NCBI RefSeq assembly: GCF_003732705.1
Contig: NZ_MOBR01000041.1
Location: 307,361 to 371,360, forward strand
DNA length: 64,000 bases
DNA from: Pseudomonas frederiksbergensis
Lineage (GTDB): Bacteria > Pseudomonadota > Gammaproteobacteria > Pseudomonadales > Pseudomonadaceae
Reading direction: 5' to 3'
Part shown: positions 41,727 through 51,001 of the stretch, piece by piece
Numbering within the stretch: position 1 is the first letter of the stretch
Layout of the letters: the number at the start of each line of letters is the position of its first letter
The notes under the pieces: generated by a model
The model's database searches: none
What the model was told of the DNA's origin: nothing
What the model saw: only the letters and a program-made list of their open reading frames with translations
Translations under genes and position numbers: made by a program

Positions 41727-43724
41727 TTAGTCTTCCAGCAGCTCTTCAGCCTGACCCAGGATGTTTTCCAGGGTGAAGCCGAACTCTTCGAACAAGGCTG
41801 GCGCAGGCGCCGACTCGCCGTAGGTGGTCATGCCGATGACGCGGCCTTCCAGGCCCACGTACTTGTACCAGTAGTCCGCATGGGCGGCTTCGATGGCGAT
41901 ACGGGCGCTGACTTGCAACGGCAGGACTTCTTGCTTGTAACCGGCGTCCTGAGCATCGAACACGCTGGTGCACGGCATCGAAACGACGCGAACCTTGCGA
42001 CCTTGCTCGGTCAGCTTGTCGTACGCCTGAACCGCCAGGCCCACTTCCGAACCGGTGGAGATCAGGATCAGCTCAGGCTCGCCTGCGCAATCCTTCAACA
42101 CGTAACCGCCGCGGGCGATGTCGGCGATCTGACCAGCATCACGTTCCTGATGCTGCAGGTTCTGACGGGAGAAGATCAGCGCCGAAGGGCCGTCCTTGCG
42201 CTCGATCGCCAGTTTCCAGCAAACGGCCGACTCAACGGCATCGGCTGGACGCCAGGTGTTGAGGTTCGGCGTGCTGCGCAGGCTGGTCAGTTGCTCGACC
42301 GGCTGGTGCGTCGGGCCGTCTTCGCCCAGACCGATGGAGTCGTGGGTGTAGACGAACACCACGCGTTTCTTCATCAGCGAAGCCATGCGTACCGCGTTGC
42401 GCGCGTACTCCATGAACATCAGGAAGGTCGCGCCGTAAGGCACCAGACCGCCGTGCAGGGACACGCCGTTCATGATCGCGCTCATGCCGAACTCGCGAAC
42501 GCCGTAGTACATGTAGTTGCCGCTGGCGTCTTCAGCCGAAACACCTTTGCAACCTTTCCACAGGGTCAGGTTGGAACCGGCCAGGTCAGCGGAGCCGCCG
42601 AGAAGTTCAGGCAACAGCGGGCCGTAGGCATTCAGGGCGTTCTGGCTGGCTTTACGGCTGGCGATGGTTTCGCCCTTGGCCGCGACTTCAGCGATGTAAG
42701 CCGAGGCTTTTTCCGCGAAGTCGGCGGGCAGTTCGCCGCTCAGACGACGGATCAGCTCGTTGGCTTCGGTCGGGAACGCTGCGGAGTAAGCCGCGAAACG
42801 CTGATCCCACTCGGCTTCAGCGGCACGCCCTTTTTCCTTGGCATCCCATTCGGCATAGATGTCGGCCGGGATTTCGAACGGGCCGTGATTCCAGTTCAGT
42901 GCCTTGCGGGTCAGGGCGATTTCCGCGTCACCCAGCGGGGCGCCGTGGCAGTCTTCTTTGCCTTGCTTGTTCGGCGAACCGAAACCGATGGTGGTCTTGC
43001 AGCAGATCAGGGTCGGCAGCTCGCTTTTGCGGGCAGTCTCGATCGCGATCTTGATTTCTTCAGGGTCGTGACCGTCGACGTTGCGGATCACCTGCCAGTT
43101 GTAGGCTTCGAAACGCTTTGGCGTGTCATCGGTGAACCAGCCTTCGACTTCGCCGTCGATGGAGATGCCGTTGTCATCGTAGAAAGCGATGAGTTTGCCC
43201 AAGCCCAACGTACCGGCCAGGGAGCCGACTTCGTGGGAAATGCCTTCCATCATGCAGCCGTCACCCAGGAACACGTAGGTGTGGTGGTCGACGATGTTGT
43301 GGCCAGGACGGTTGAACTGCGCCGCCAGGACTTTTTCTGCCAGGGCAAAACCGACGGCGTTGGCCAGGCCTTGGCCCAGTGGACCGGTGGTGGTTTCCAC
43401 GCCCGGGGTGTAGCCGAACTCCGGGTGACCCGGGGTGCGGCTGTGCAGCTGACGGAAGTTTTTCAGGTCTTCGATCGACAGGTCGTAGCCGGTCAGGTGC
43501 AACAGCGAGTAAATCAGCATCGAGCCGTGGCCGTTGGACAGCACGAAGCGGTCACGGTCGGCGAACGATGGATTGCTCGGGTTGTGCTTCATGTAGTCAC
43601 GCCACAGTACTTCGGCGATATCCGCCATACCCATGGGGGCACCCGGATGGCCGCTGTTGGCTTTTTGCACGGCATCCATGCTGAGGGCACGAATGGCGTT
43701 GGCACGCTCACGACGGCTTGGCAT
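41727..43724 (-). CDS. tktA: Transketolase
   Basis: A 665-residue thiamine-diphosphate enzyme of the pentose-phosphate pathway. Thiamine-diphosphate motif: FVFLGDGCMMEGISHEVGSLAGTLGLGKLIAFYDDNGISIDG (here YVFLGDGCMMEGISHE). The pyrimidine-domain transketolase motif is RVVFVYTHDSIGLGEDGPTHQPVEQL. The start at 43724 (MPSRRERANAIRALSMDAVQ) matches the family, and AGGAG lies about 7 bp before it. First gene of the leftward carbon cluster; divergent from the SahR-like gene. Confidence 0.97.
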   Translation of the reverse strand: MPSRRERANAIRALSMDAVQKANSGHPGAPMGMADIAEVLWRDYMKHNPSNPSFADRDRFVLSNGHGSMLIYSLLHLTGYDLSIEDLKNFRQLHSRTPGHPEFGYTPGVETTTGPLGQGLANAVGFALAEKVLAAQFNRPGHNIVDHHTYVFLGDGCMMEGISHEVGSLAGTLGLGKLIAFYDDNGISIDGEVEGWFTDDTPKRFEAYNWQVIRNVDGHDPEEIKIAIETARKSELPTLICCKTTIGFGSPNKQGKEDCHGAPLGDAEIALTRKALNWNHGPFEIPADIYAEWDAKEKGRAAEAEWDQRFAAYSAAFPTEANELIRRLSGELPADFAEKASAYIAEVAAKGETIASRKASQNALNAYGPLLPELLGGSADLAGSNLTLWKGCKGVSAEDASGNYMYYGVREFGMSAIMNGVSLHGGLVPYGATFLMFMEYARNAVRMASLMKKRVVFVYTHDSIGLGEDGPTHQPVEQLTSLRSTPNLNTWRPADAVESAVCWKLAIERKDGPSALIFSRQNLQHQERDAGQIADIARGGYVLKDCAGEPELILISTGSEVGLAVQAYDKLTEQGRKVRVVSMPCTSVFDAQDAGYKQEVLPLQVSARIAIEAAHADYWYKYVGLEGRVIGMTTYGESAPAPALFEEFGFTLENILGQAEELLED

Positions 43725-43932
43725 CGCTGTTCTCCTACGGGTTCTGTATCGAGAGTGAATAAAACGAATCGGAAAAAAGGCGAGCATTTTCCCTCACCGA
43801 CCCGCCTCGGGGCAATGACAGATAAGCATCTGGAGGCGTTTTTCCAATGGATAACGGCGGTTTCGACTGATGAAACCTTTCTGCTATTCGTTTGTAGAGA
43901 CAACAGAGCCTTGAGAAGTGCCATCTATCGAA

Positions 43933-43956
43933 CAATATCAAAACTTTTTGATATTG
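43933..43956 (+). promoter_or_regulatory. Near-perfect palindrome upstream of the SahR-like gene
   Basis: The 12-base halves CAATATCAAAAC and TTTTTGATATTG differ from exact symmetry by one base. It starts 65 bp before the ATG of the ArsR/methyltransferase gene. ArsR-type dimers bind such sites and often repress their own gene, so this is the likely operator. No other copy was noticed in the window. The rest of the 273-bp gap holds the tktA promoter. Confidence 0.65.
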
Positions 43957-43997
43957 CTCTTGCGGGGCTTTCTGACCATCACTAGACTGCTGGCCTT

Positions 43998-44993
43998 ATG
44001 AATTTACGCGTGCCTTCCATTCAACATGATGATTGCGATGAGCTGGCGGCCCTGTGCAAGGCCGGCGGCGATCCTCTACGCCTGAATGTATTGCGCGCCC
44101 TGACCAACGATTCGTTTGGCGTGCTGGAGCTGGCGCAGATTTTTGGCATCGGCCAATCCGGCATGAGTCATCACCTCAAGGTCCTGGCCCAGGCCGACCT
44201 GGTGGCGACCCGCCGTGAAGGCAATGCGATTTTCTACCGTCGCGCCCTACCCCACACCGACCTGCTGGGCGGCAAGCTGCATGCCGCGTTGCTCGAAGAA
44301 GTGGATAACCTGACCCTGCCTGCCGATGTGCAGTCGCGGATCGGTCAGGTCCATGGGCAACGGGCGGCGGCCAGCCAGGACTTTTTCTCACGGGTGGCGG
44401 AGAAGTTTCGCGCCCAGCAGGACTTGATCGCCGGCCTGCCGCAGTACCGCGAAAGCGTGGTGGCGCTGCTCGACAAGCTGAGTTTCTGCGAAGGCGCCAC
44501 AGCCATTGAAGTCGGCCCCGGCGATGGCGGTTTTCTGCCGGAACTGGCGCGACGCTTCACCCAGGTCACGGCGCTGGACAACAGCGCGGCGATGCTCGAA
44601 CTGGCGCGTCAGGTCTGCGAACGTGAAAGGCTGGCTAACGTCAGCCTGCAATTGGCCGATGCACTGAATGGTGTGAGCCTTACCGCCGATTGCGTTGTAC
44701 TGAACATGGTGCTGCACCATTTCGCCGCGCCGGCCGAAGCGCTCAAGCACATGGCCGGTTTGCTGCAACCAGGCGGTAGCCTGCTTGTGACAGAGTTATG
44801 TAGCCACAACCAGAGTTGGGCCAGGGAGGCCTGCGGTGATCTCTGGTTGGGGTTTGAACAGGACGATTTGGCCCGTTGGGCCACCGCTGCGGGACTCGTT
44901 CCCGGGGAAAGCCTCTATGTAGGCTTACGCAATGGTTTCCAGATCCAGGTCCGCCATTTTCAGCGGCCGACTGGCGACACTCACCATCGGTAA
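43998..44993 (+). CDS. ArsR-family regulator fused to a SAM methyltransferase-like domain (SahR-like)
   Basis: A 331-residue fusion. Residues about 15-95 form an ArsR winged helix (GDPLRLNVLRALTNDSFGVLELAQIFGIGQSGMSHHLKVLAQADLV). From about 130 comes a class I methyltransferase fold with the SAM motif ATAIEVGPGDGGFLPELA (about 168-183) and VLNMVLHHFAAPAEAL. SahR, a regulator of the SAM cycle in Proteobacteria, has just this architecture and senses S-adenosylhomocysteine. metK starts 18 bp downstream, strongly supporting that role. A palindromic operator lies upstream. An alternative is an active methyltransferase with a DNA-binding domain. No symbol is given because identity rests on architecture and context. 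Confidence 0.82.
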   Translation: MNLRVPSIQHDDCDELAALCKAGGDPLRLNVLRALTNDSFGVLELAQIFGIGQSGMSHHLKVLAQADLVATRREGNAIFYRRALPHTDLLGGKLHAALLEEVDNLTLPADVQSRIGQVHGQRAAASQDFFSRVAEKFRAQQDLIAGLPQYRESVVALLDKLSFCEGATAIEVGPGDGGFLPELARRFTQVTALDNSAAMLELARQVCERERLANVSLQLADALNGVSLTADCVVLNMVLHHFAAPAEALKHMAGLLQPGGSLLVTELCSHNQSWAREACGDLWLGFEQDDLARWATAAGLVPGESLYVGLRNGFQIQVRHFQRPTGDTHHR

Positions 44994-45011
44994 ATTCAGG
45001 AAAACATCGAG

Positions 45012-46202
45012 ATGAGCGAATACTCCCTCTTCACCTCCGAGTCCGTGTCTGAAGGGCATCCGGACAAAATCGCCGACCAGATTTCCGATGCGGTGCTGGA
45101 CGCCATCATTGCTGAAGACAAGTTCGCCCGTGTGGCGTGCGAGACTCTGGTCAAAACCGGTGTGGCAATCATCGCAGGTGAAGTCACCACGTCGGCCTGG
45201 GTCGATCTTGAAGAGATCGTGCGTAACGTCATCCTGGACATCGGCTACAACAGCTCCGATGTCGGCTTCGACGGCGCCACTTGCGGTGTGATGAACATCA
45301 TCGGCAAGCAGTCCCCTGACATCAACCAGGGTGTTGACCGTGCCAAGCCTGAAGATCAGGGCGCCGGCGACCAGGGCCTGATGTTCGGCTACGCCAGCAA
45401 TGAAACCGAAGTGCTGATGCCAGCCCCGATCACGTTCTCGCACCAACTGGTTCAGCGCCAAGCCGAAGCCCGTAAATCCGGCCTGCTGCCTTGGCTGCGC
45501 CCGGACGCCAAGTCGCAAGTGACTTGCCGTTACGAAGGCGGCAAGGTTGTCGGTATCGACGCCGTTGTTCTGTCGACCCAGCACAACCCTGAAGTGTCCT
45601 ACAAAGACCTGCGCGAAGGCGTGATGGAGCTGATCGTCAAGCACGTACTGCCTGCCGAACTGCTGACCAAAGACACCCAGTTCCACATCAACCCGACTGG
45701 CCAGTTCATCATCGGCGGCCCGGTTGGCGACTGCGGTCTGACCGGTCGCAAGATCATCGTCGACAGCTACGGCGGCATGGCTCGCCATGGTGGCGGCGCG
45801 TTCTCCGGCAAAGATCCATCGAAGGTTGACCGCTCGGCAGCTTACGCCGGTCGTTATGTAGCCAAGAACATCGTCGCGGCCGGCCTGGCCGAGCGTTGCG
45901 AGATTCAGGTTTCCTACGCGATCGGTGTTGCTCAACCGACTTCGATTTCGTTGAACACCTTCGGCACCGGCAAAATCAGCGACGAGAAAATCGTCAAACT
46001 GGTTCGCGAAGTGTTCGACCTGCGTCCGTACGCAATCACCACCATGCTCGACCTGCTGCACCCGATGTACCAGGAAACTGCTGCGTACGGCCACTTCGGT
46101 CGCACCCCGCAAACCAAGACCGTGGGCGAAGACACCTTCACCACGTTCACTTGGGAAAAGACCGACCGCGCCGATTCGTTGCGCGCTGCTGCCGGCCTGT
46201 AA
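45012..46202 (+). CDS. metK: S-adenosylmethionine synthetase
   Basis: A 396-residue enzyme making S-adenosylmethionine from methionine and ATP. Signatures: EYSLFTSESVSEGHPDKIADQISDAVLD at the N-terminus, the hexapeptide GAGDQG in DQGAGDQGLMFGYA, and GGGAFSGKDPSKVDRSAAY (phosphate loop). CAGGAAAA lies before the ATG. It follows the SahR-like regulator by 18 bp and is probably cotranscribed, so metK should respond to S-adenosylhomocysteine through that protein. A strong terminator follows. Confidence 0.97.
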   Translation: MSEYSLFTSESVSEGHPDKIADQISDAVLDAIIAEDKFARVACETLVKTGVAIIAGEVTTSAWVDLEEIVRNVILDIGYNSSDVGFDGATCGVMNIIGKQSPDINQGVDRAKPEDQGAGDQGLMFGYASNETEVLMPAPITFSHQLVQRQAEARKSGLLPWLRPDAKSQVTCRYEGGKVVGIDAVVLSTQHNPEVSYKDLREGVMELIVKHVLPAELLTKDTQFHINPTGQFIIGGPVGDCGLTGRKIIVDSYGGMARHGGGAFSGKDPSKVDRSAAYAGRYVAKNIVAAGLAERCEIQVSYAIGVAQPTSISLNTFGTGKISDEKIVKLVREVFDLRPYAITTMLDLLHPMYQETAAYGHFGRTPQTKTVGEDTFTTFTWEKTDRADSLRAAAGL

Positions 46203-46221
46203 GACTTCCCTGGCGGTACCC

Positions 46222-46257
46222 AAAGCCCCGCACGGTTCGCGCCGTGCGGGGCTTTTT
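46222..46257 (+). terminator. Rho-independent terminator of metK
   Basis: AAAGCCCCGCACGG pairs with CCGTGCGGGGCTTT around a TTCGCG centre and ends in five T residues, 20 bp after the stop. Confidence 0.95.
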
Positions 46258-46289
46258 ATTGGGCGTTCGCTGGGGCCCGAGTCGCGGCA

Positions 46290-46354
46290 TTCGCGAGCAG
46301 GCTCGCTCCCACATTTGACCGCATTCCTCTGTGGGAGCGAGCCTGCTCGCGAAG
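46290..46354. repeat. Paired REP element
   Basis: Opposed cores of the GCGAGCAGGCTCGCTCCCAC variant follow the metK terminator. Confidence 0.9.
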
Positions 46355-46455
46355 AGGCCATCCCAGCCACCGCCACATCCTGCAAAACACCCACCCTTCA
46401 CACCGCCGAATACTGACCTAGCCTTCAAACATCTCCCCGAGCAAGGACGCTCTCG

Positions 46456-48129
46456 ATGCTCCCCAACCTGCGCCTGTTTTTCGCCCTTCTACTGACATCC
46501 CTGACTGCCAGCGCCGCCGATTGCCCCGACTGGCCGCACGCTCGGGCATTGGTCGAAATCGACGCTGCTCAACAGCAAATCGACTCTTGGGACGACAGTT
46601 ACCACCGTAACGGCCACTCACCCATCGCCGATGAACTCTACGACCAGTCCCGAGCCCGGCTGAAACAATGGCGCACCTGCTTCAACCTCGCCCCCTCCCC
46701 TGAACCGCTGCGAACGGCGGGCGGCAAGGTGCCTCATCCCATCGTCCACACGGGTTTGGAAAAGCTCCATGACGGACCCGCCGCCGAACACTGGCTGCGG
46801 GATCGCAAGGACGTGTGGATTCAACCCAAGGTCGATGGCGTCGCGGTGTCGTTGATTTATCGCAAGGGTTTGCTGCAACAAGCGATCAGTCGCGGTGACG
46901 GCGTGAGCGGCCAGGACTGGACGAGCGCTGCACGGCAGATCGCCGCCATCCCCCAACAACTGACACAACCGCTGGATGTGCTGGTGCAAGGCGAACTCTA
47001 TTGGCACCTGACCGATCACGTACAAGCCAAGGCCGGCAGCCTCAACGCCCGCGCCACCGTGGCCGGGCTGATGGCGCGCAAATCCCTGAGCGCAGAGCAG
47101 GCCGCCGGGATTGGTCTGTTTGTCTGGGACTGGCCCCAAGGTCCGGCAAACCTGCCTGCCCGGGTGGCGACACTGGATAAATTGGGTTTCCCGACCACCG
47201 AGCCCTACAGCCAACCGATCAACACCTTCGCCGACGCACAACGCTGGCGGGATCACTGGTATCGCTCCCCACTGCCCTTCGCCAGCGACGGCATCGTCCT
47301 GCGCCAGGATCAGCGTCCGTCCGCCGAGCGCTGGCAGGCCCGGCCACCTTACTGGAGCGTCGCCTGGAAATACCCTTTCGCCCAGGCACTGGCCGAGGTG
47401 CGCAAAGTCAATTTCAAGATCGGTCGAACCGGGCGGATCACACCGGTGCTGGATCTTGCGCCGGTGCAGCTCGATGACCGGCAGATCAAGCGTGTGAGCG
47501 TCAGTTCCCTGCAACGCTGGGAACAGCTGGATATTCGCCCCGGTGATCAGGTCGCCATCAGCCTCGCGGGACTCACCATTCCCCGGCTTGATGATGTGGT
47601 GCTGCGCAGCACCGAACGCCCTGAAGTGAATGCACCGCTGGCAACGGACTTTCATCATTTGAGCTGCTGGCAGCCAACCGCGGGATGCGAGAGCCAGTTT
47701 CTCGCGCGGCTGACCTGGCTCAGTGGCAAGCAGGGGCTGGCCCTGCCCCACGTCGGCCCTGGCACTTGGGAGAAACTTCTCGCAACAGGTCGTCTCAACA
47801 GCCTGCTGGATTGGTTGACCCTCGACGCCCAAGAGCTTGCTAACATTGACGGCTTCGGCGAACGCAGCAGCGCTCGCCTCTTAAACAGTTTTGAAAGTGC
47901 CCGGCAACGTCCTTTCGCTCGCTGGCTCAAAGCGTTGGGCTTGCCGCCGACGGGTCAGGCACAGCTCGCCGATTCATGGCAGGCCCTGGCCCAACGCAGC
48001 AATGAACAATGGCAGGCCGAAGCCGGCATCGGCCCGGGACGCGCAGCGCAATTAAGTGCGTTTTTCCGCGACCCGCAGGTCCTGGCCTTGAGCGAAACAT
48101 TACGTGTTGCGGGGATTGACGGTTTTTAG
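46456..48129 (+). CDS. ligB: NAD+-dependent DNA ligase LigB
   Basis: A 557-residue ligase of the LigB branch, shorter than LigA and without the C-terminal BRCT domain. The adenylation lysine is Lys125 in WIQPKVDGVAVSLIY; the oligonucleotide-binding domain and helix-hairpin-helix repeats (e.g. LANIDGFGERSSARLL) follow. The first 22 residues (MLPNLRLFFALLLTSLTASAADC) look like a cleavable signal peptide, as is usual in LigB proteins but strange for a DNA ligase. LigA, the essential enzyme, must lie elsewhere. The physiological role of LigB is unclear. Confidence 0.92.
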   Translation: MLPNLRLFFALLLTSLTASAADCPDWPHARALVEIDAAQQQIDSWDDSYHRNGHSPIADELYDQSRARLKQWRTCFNLAPSPEPLRTAGGKVPHPIVHTGLEKLHDGPAAEHWLRDRKDVWIQPKVDGVAVSLIYRKGLLQQAISRGDGVSGQDWTSAARQIAAIPQQLTQPLDVLVQGELYWHLTDHVQAKAGSLNARATVAGLMARKSLSAEQAAGIGLFVWDWPQGPANLPARVATLDKLGFPTTEPYSQPINTFADAQRWRDHWYRSPLPFASDGIVLRQDQRPSAERWQARPPYWSVAWKYPFAQALAEVRKVNFKIGRTGRITPVLDLAPVQLDDRQIKRVSVSSLQRWEQLDIRPGDQVAISLAGLTIPRLDDVVLRSTERPEVNAPLATDFHHLSCWQPTAGCESQFLARLTWLSGKQGLALPHVGPGTWEKLLATGRLNSLLDWLTLDAQELANIDGFGERSSARLLNSFESARQRPFARWLKALGLPPTGQAQLADSWQALAQRSNEQWQAEAGIGPGRAAQLSAFFRDPQVLALSETLRVAGIDGF

Positions 48130-48228
48130 CCACCAACAATGCCTGTCAGCCCGGGAACCCAATGGTGGCGCTGCGCTCAAACAGCCCATTGCCACATCGA
48201 CCCGATTGCCTTTGCGCATGGAGCTTTT

Positions 48229-48624
48229 ATGAAACTTCTTTCACCGCTCGCCCTGCTGGCCCTCTGCGGCGTGTTGGCCACCCCGCTGATGGCGGCCGAA
48301 GAAATCCCGGAACTGACCGGCTGCGCCGCCAAGAAACAGGGCATCGTCAACCAGATCGAATTGGCCAAGAGTCACGGCAACGCCGACCAGCAGGCTGGCC
48401 TCCAGACCGCCCTGGACGAAGTCACCGCCCACTGCACCGATGCCTCCTTGAAGAAGGAACGGGAAAACAAAGTGCTCGACGCCAAGCATGAAGTCAGCAA
48501 GCGTCAGGCCGACCTCGACAAAGCCATGAAAAAAGGCGATCCCGACAAGATCAACAAACGCAAAGACAAGCTCGCCGAGTCCCGCAAGGAATTGCAGGAA
48601 GCGCTAGATGAGTTGGATAAGTAA
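48229..48624 (+). CDS. DUF1090 family periplasmic protein (YqjC-like)
   Basis: A 131-residue exported protein. Signal peptide MKLLSPLALLALCGVLATPLMAAEE, cleaved after LMA. The mature chain is highly charged and helical (LKKERENKVLDAKHEVSKRQADLDKAMKKGDPDKINKRKDKLAESRKELQEAL), likely a coiled coil, with two cysteines (LTGCAAKK, AHCTDASL) that could pair. It belongs to the DUF1090/YqjC family. GGAG lies 6 bp before the ATG at 48229. Role unknown. Confidence 0.85.
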   Translation: MKLLSPLALLALCGVLATPLMAAEEIPELTGCAAKKQGIVNQIELAKSHGNADQQAGLQTALDEVTAHCTDASLKKERENKVLDAKHEVSKRQADLDKAMKKGDPDKINKRKDKLAESRKELQEALDELDK

Positions 48625-48631
48625 GTTTCAG

Positions 48632-48695
48632 GAAGATCGTTCCCACGCTCGGCGTGGGAATGCAGCCATGGACGCTCCGCGTCCGCTTTTGATCT
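48632..48695. repeat. Half REP element (GATCGTTCCCACGC class)
   Basis: The left arm and inner GGACGCTCCGCGTCC are present; the right arm is missing. It sits between convergent genes. Confidence 0.8.
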
Positions 48696-48699
48696 GCGA

Positions 48700-49149
48700 T
48701 CAATGATCCCGAAACTGTTTATGGCAAGCACTGCACGCATCTTCAACCTTCTGCACCGCCGGCCCCAGGTTGCTGGCCTTGTACGGCTGAACCTGGCTGG
48801 CAATCACCAATTCTCCGGTGGCGCTTTCAAGGTTGCGGGCCATTTCCTGGAAGCGGGCCTGCTGCTGCCACACGTTATCCTTGGCGCTGGTGTGATCTTC
48901 TTCGCGCACCTGCGGGAAATGTTTCCATGGTTCATGGGACAAGGCGTCGAGTTTCGTAGCGCCTTCAGTGAATTTCGGACCATCAAACGGAATGCGTCCA
49001 CGCAACATGCCACCCAGGTCTTCGCCGGTCTTGAGCATTTGCTTGAAGATCGCCTTGCGTTGACCCAGCGGAGAGTTCGGGTCGACACCGCCGCAGGCGG
49101 ACAAGGTCAGGCAGGCCAGCAATACAACAGAAAGTCTTTTAAGAGTCAT
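48700..49149 (-). CDS. Cytochrome c'-like lipoprotein
   Basis: A 149-residue exported haem protein. The signal MTLKRLSVVLLACLTLSACGGVD has the lipobox LSAC, so it is probably anchored in a membrane and faces the periplasm. The C-terminal haem site CSACH (DACSACHKQFRDH) and the four-helix-like chain fit cytochrome c' (c-prime). Family members bind NO or move electrons; the role here is unknown. Monocistronic and divergent from mltA. Confidence 0.85.
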   Translation of the reverse strand: MTLKRLSVVLLACLTLSACGGVDPNSPLGQRKAIFKQMLKTGEDLGGMLRGRIPFDGPKFTEGATKLDALSHEPWKHFPQVREEDHTSAKDNVWQQQARFQEMARNLESATGELVIASQVQPYKASNLGPAVQKVEDACSACHKQFRDH

Positions 49150-49277
49150 GGTGGCTTCAGGTCACGGGGAACGGCGGCCAGTATCCTCGCGTCATCGTTA
49201 AAGACCAATAGCCCTATTATCAATAAGGGTTGTTTGGGCGCATGGAGCACCCAGGCAACCGTCAAAGGAATTACTCC

Positions 49278-50456
49278 ATGAATAGCCGTTTCAAGGCTTG
49301 GCGTCCCCGCCTGGCCTGGACCCTTCCGATGGTAGCTGTGCTCGCAGGCTGCACCGGCGGCGAAAACAACACCCCGAAAACCCACGCCCTGGCCACTTAC
49401 ACCAGTGCAACCTGGGAAGCGTTGCCGGCCGTATCCGACAACGACCTGGTGGCCGGTTTCGGTTCCTGGCGCAGCGCCTGCACCCGACTCAAGGCCGATC
49501 CGGTCTGGGGCTCGACCTGCGCAGCGGCTGCCAATGTGCCGCAAACCGCTGGAGACATCCGTGGTTTTCTCAAGCAAAACCTGGAGGTCTACGGCCTGCG
49601 CGCCGCCAATGACAACCCCAACGGCCTGATCACCGGCTACTACGAACCGGTGTACCCCGGCAGCCTGACCCAGACTGAAGTGGCGAATGTCCCGGTGTAC
49701 GGCGTGCCCGAGGACATGATCATTGTGTCCCTGGACAGCATTTACCCGGAACTCAAGGGTAAGCGTCTGCGCGGTCGACTTGAAGGTCGCGTACTCAAGC
49801 CGTATGACGACGCCGCCACCATCGAGAGCAAAGGGGTCAAGGCACCGGTCGTTGCCTGGCTGACCGATCCGATGAACCTGCAATTCCTGCAAATCCAGGG
49901 CTCCGGGCGCATCCAGCTCGACAGTGGTCGCCAACTGCGCATCGCTTATGCCGACCAGAACGGCCACCCCTATCGGCCCATCGGCCGCTGGCTGGTGGAT
50001 CAAGGTGAGCTGAAGAAAGAAGACGTGACCATGGGCGCTATCAGCGCCTGGGCCAAGGCGAATCCGTCGCGCATTCCGCAATTGCTCGGCAGCAACCCCA
50101 GCTATGTGTTTTTCACCCAAAACCCGGACAGCAACGAAGGGCCTCGCGGCTCGCTGAACGTGCCGCTGACGGCGGGCTATAGCGCGGCGGTGGATCGCAA
50201 GGTGATTCCGCTGGGCAGTCTGTTGTGGTTATCAACCACCAAACCGGATGGCAGCGCACTGGTTCGCCCGGTGGCGGCGCAAGACACTGGCGGCGCGATT
50301 GCCGGCGAAGTACGGGCGGACCTGTTCTGGGGCACCGGCGAAGCGGCCGGGCAACTGGCCGGGGATATGAAACAGCAGGGGCAAATCTGGATGTTGTGGC
50401 CTAAAGGTGCAGCGTTGCCGACAGTGCCGCAGGTGGCTGATGCGGTGAAGCCTTAG
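49278..50456 (+). CDS. mltA: Membrane-bound lytic murein transglycosylase A
   Basis: A 392-residue outer-membrane lipoprotein cleaving peptidoglycan with formation of 1,6-anhydromuramic acid. A signal sequence with lipobox LAGC (AVLAGCTGGEN) is followed by the MltA domain (ITGYYEPVYPGSL, LQIQGSGRIQL) and the C-terminal 3D domain, with the catalytic aspartate in VAAQDTGGAIAGEVRADLFWG. AAAGGA lies before the ATG at 49278. Monocistronic. Confidence 0.94.
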   Translation: MNSRFKAWRPRLAWTLPMVAVLAGCTGGENNTPKTHALATYTSATWEALPAVSDNDLVAGFGSWRSACTRLKADPVWGSTCAAAANVPQTAGDIRGFLKQNLEVYGLRAANDNPNGLITGYYEPVYPGSLTQTEVANVPVYGVPEDMIIVSLDSIYPELKGKRLRGRLEGRVLKPYDDAATIESKGVKAPVVAWLTDPMNLQFLQIQGSGRIQLDSGRQLRIAYADQNGHPYRPIGRWLVDQGELKKEDVTMGAISAWAKANPSRIPQLLGSNPSYVFFTQNPDSNEGPRGSLNVPLTAGYSAAVDRKVIPLGSLLWLSTTKPDGSALVRPVAAQDTGGAIAGEVRADLFWGTGEAAGQLAGDMKQQGQIWMLWPKGAALPTVPQVADAVKP

Positions 50457-50480
50457 GATATCTGCTGGCAGTTAGATCGC

Positions 50481-50548
50481 CATCGCGAGCAAGCTCGCTC
50501 CCACATTTGGAATGCATTCCCCTGTGGGAGCGAGCTTGCTCGCGATGA
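50481..50548. repeat. Paired REP element
   Basis: Opposed GCGAGCAAGCTCGCTCCCAC cores between convergent mltA and the MAPEG gene. Confidence 0.9.
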
Positions 50549-50576
50549 GGCCAGTACAAACATCAAATCTGTCCGT

Positions 50577-50960
50577 TCAGATCGAGACGAAGAAGAAACT
50601 CGCAATCAACCCCATCCCCACAAACCACACCAGCGACCGCAAGATCGCCCAATCCGCCAGGTAGCAAATGATGTACAGCAGCCGACTGGTGATAAACAGC
50701 ACCGCCAGCACGTTGACCGTCACCAACTGCGCCGTGCCCACCAGGTGGGCCGCGAGCACTGCCACCGCGAACGCCGGCATCACTTCAAAACTGTTCAACT
50801 GCGCCGCATGCGCACGCCGGCCCAAGCCATTCAGCGACTCAAGAAAGTCCCGGGGATCATGGTTGTCTTTCAGGTTGTACCCGCCACTGGCCTTGGCGAT
50901 GGCCGTGCAGACATAAGGCAGGAAAATCGCGATCAAAACGCACCACAGCGCAACCGTCAT
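50577..50960 (-). CDS. MAPEG-family membrane protein
   Basis: A 127-residue inner-membrane protein with about four hydrophobic helices. The MAPEG pattern is seen in DPRDFLESLNGLGRRAHAAQLNSFEVMPAFAVAVLAAHLVG, where RRAxxAxxNxxExxP is the family core. Eukaryotic relatives are glutathione-dependent enzymes; the bacterial ones are uncharacterised. GGA lies before the ATG. The EamA-type gene is upstream on the same strand, 41 bp away. Confidence 0.85.
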   Translation of the reverse strand: MTVALWCVLIAIFLPYVCTAIAKASGGYNLKDNHDPRDFLESLNGLGRRAHAAQLNSFEVMPAFAVAVLAAHLVGTAQLVTVNVLAVLFITSRLLYIICYLADWAILRSLVWFVGMGLIASFFFVSI

Positions 50961-51001
50961 AAAGCAGTCCTTTCTTCAGTTTTCAGAAATTCGGTGGTCG
51001 G

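Noticed and set aside
43725..43997. SAM or SAH riboswitch upstream of the SahR-like gene and metK
   Set aside because: The SAH-riboswitch core seen at 56671 is absent; only a palindromic DNA operator candidate is present.
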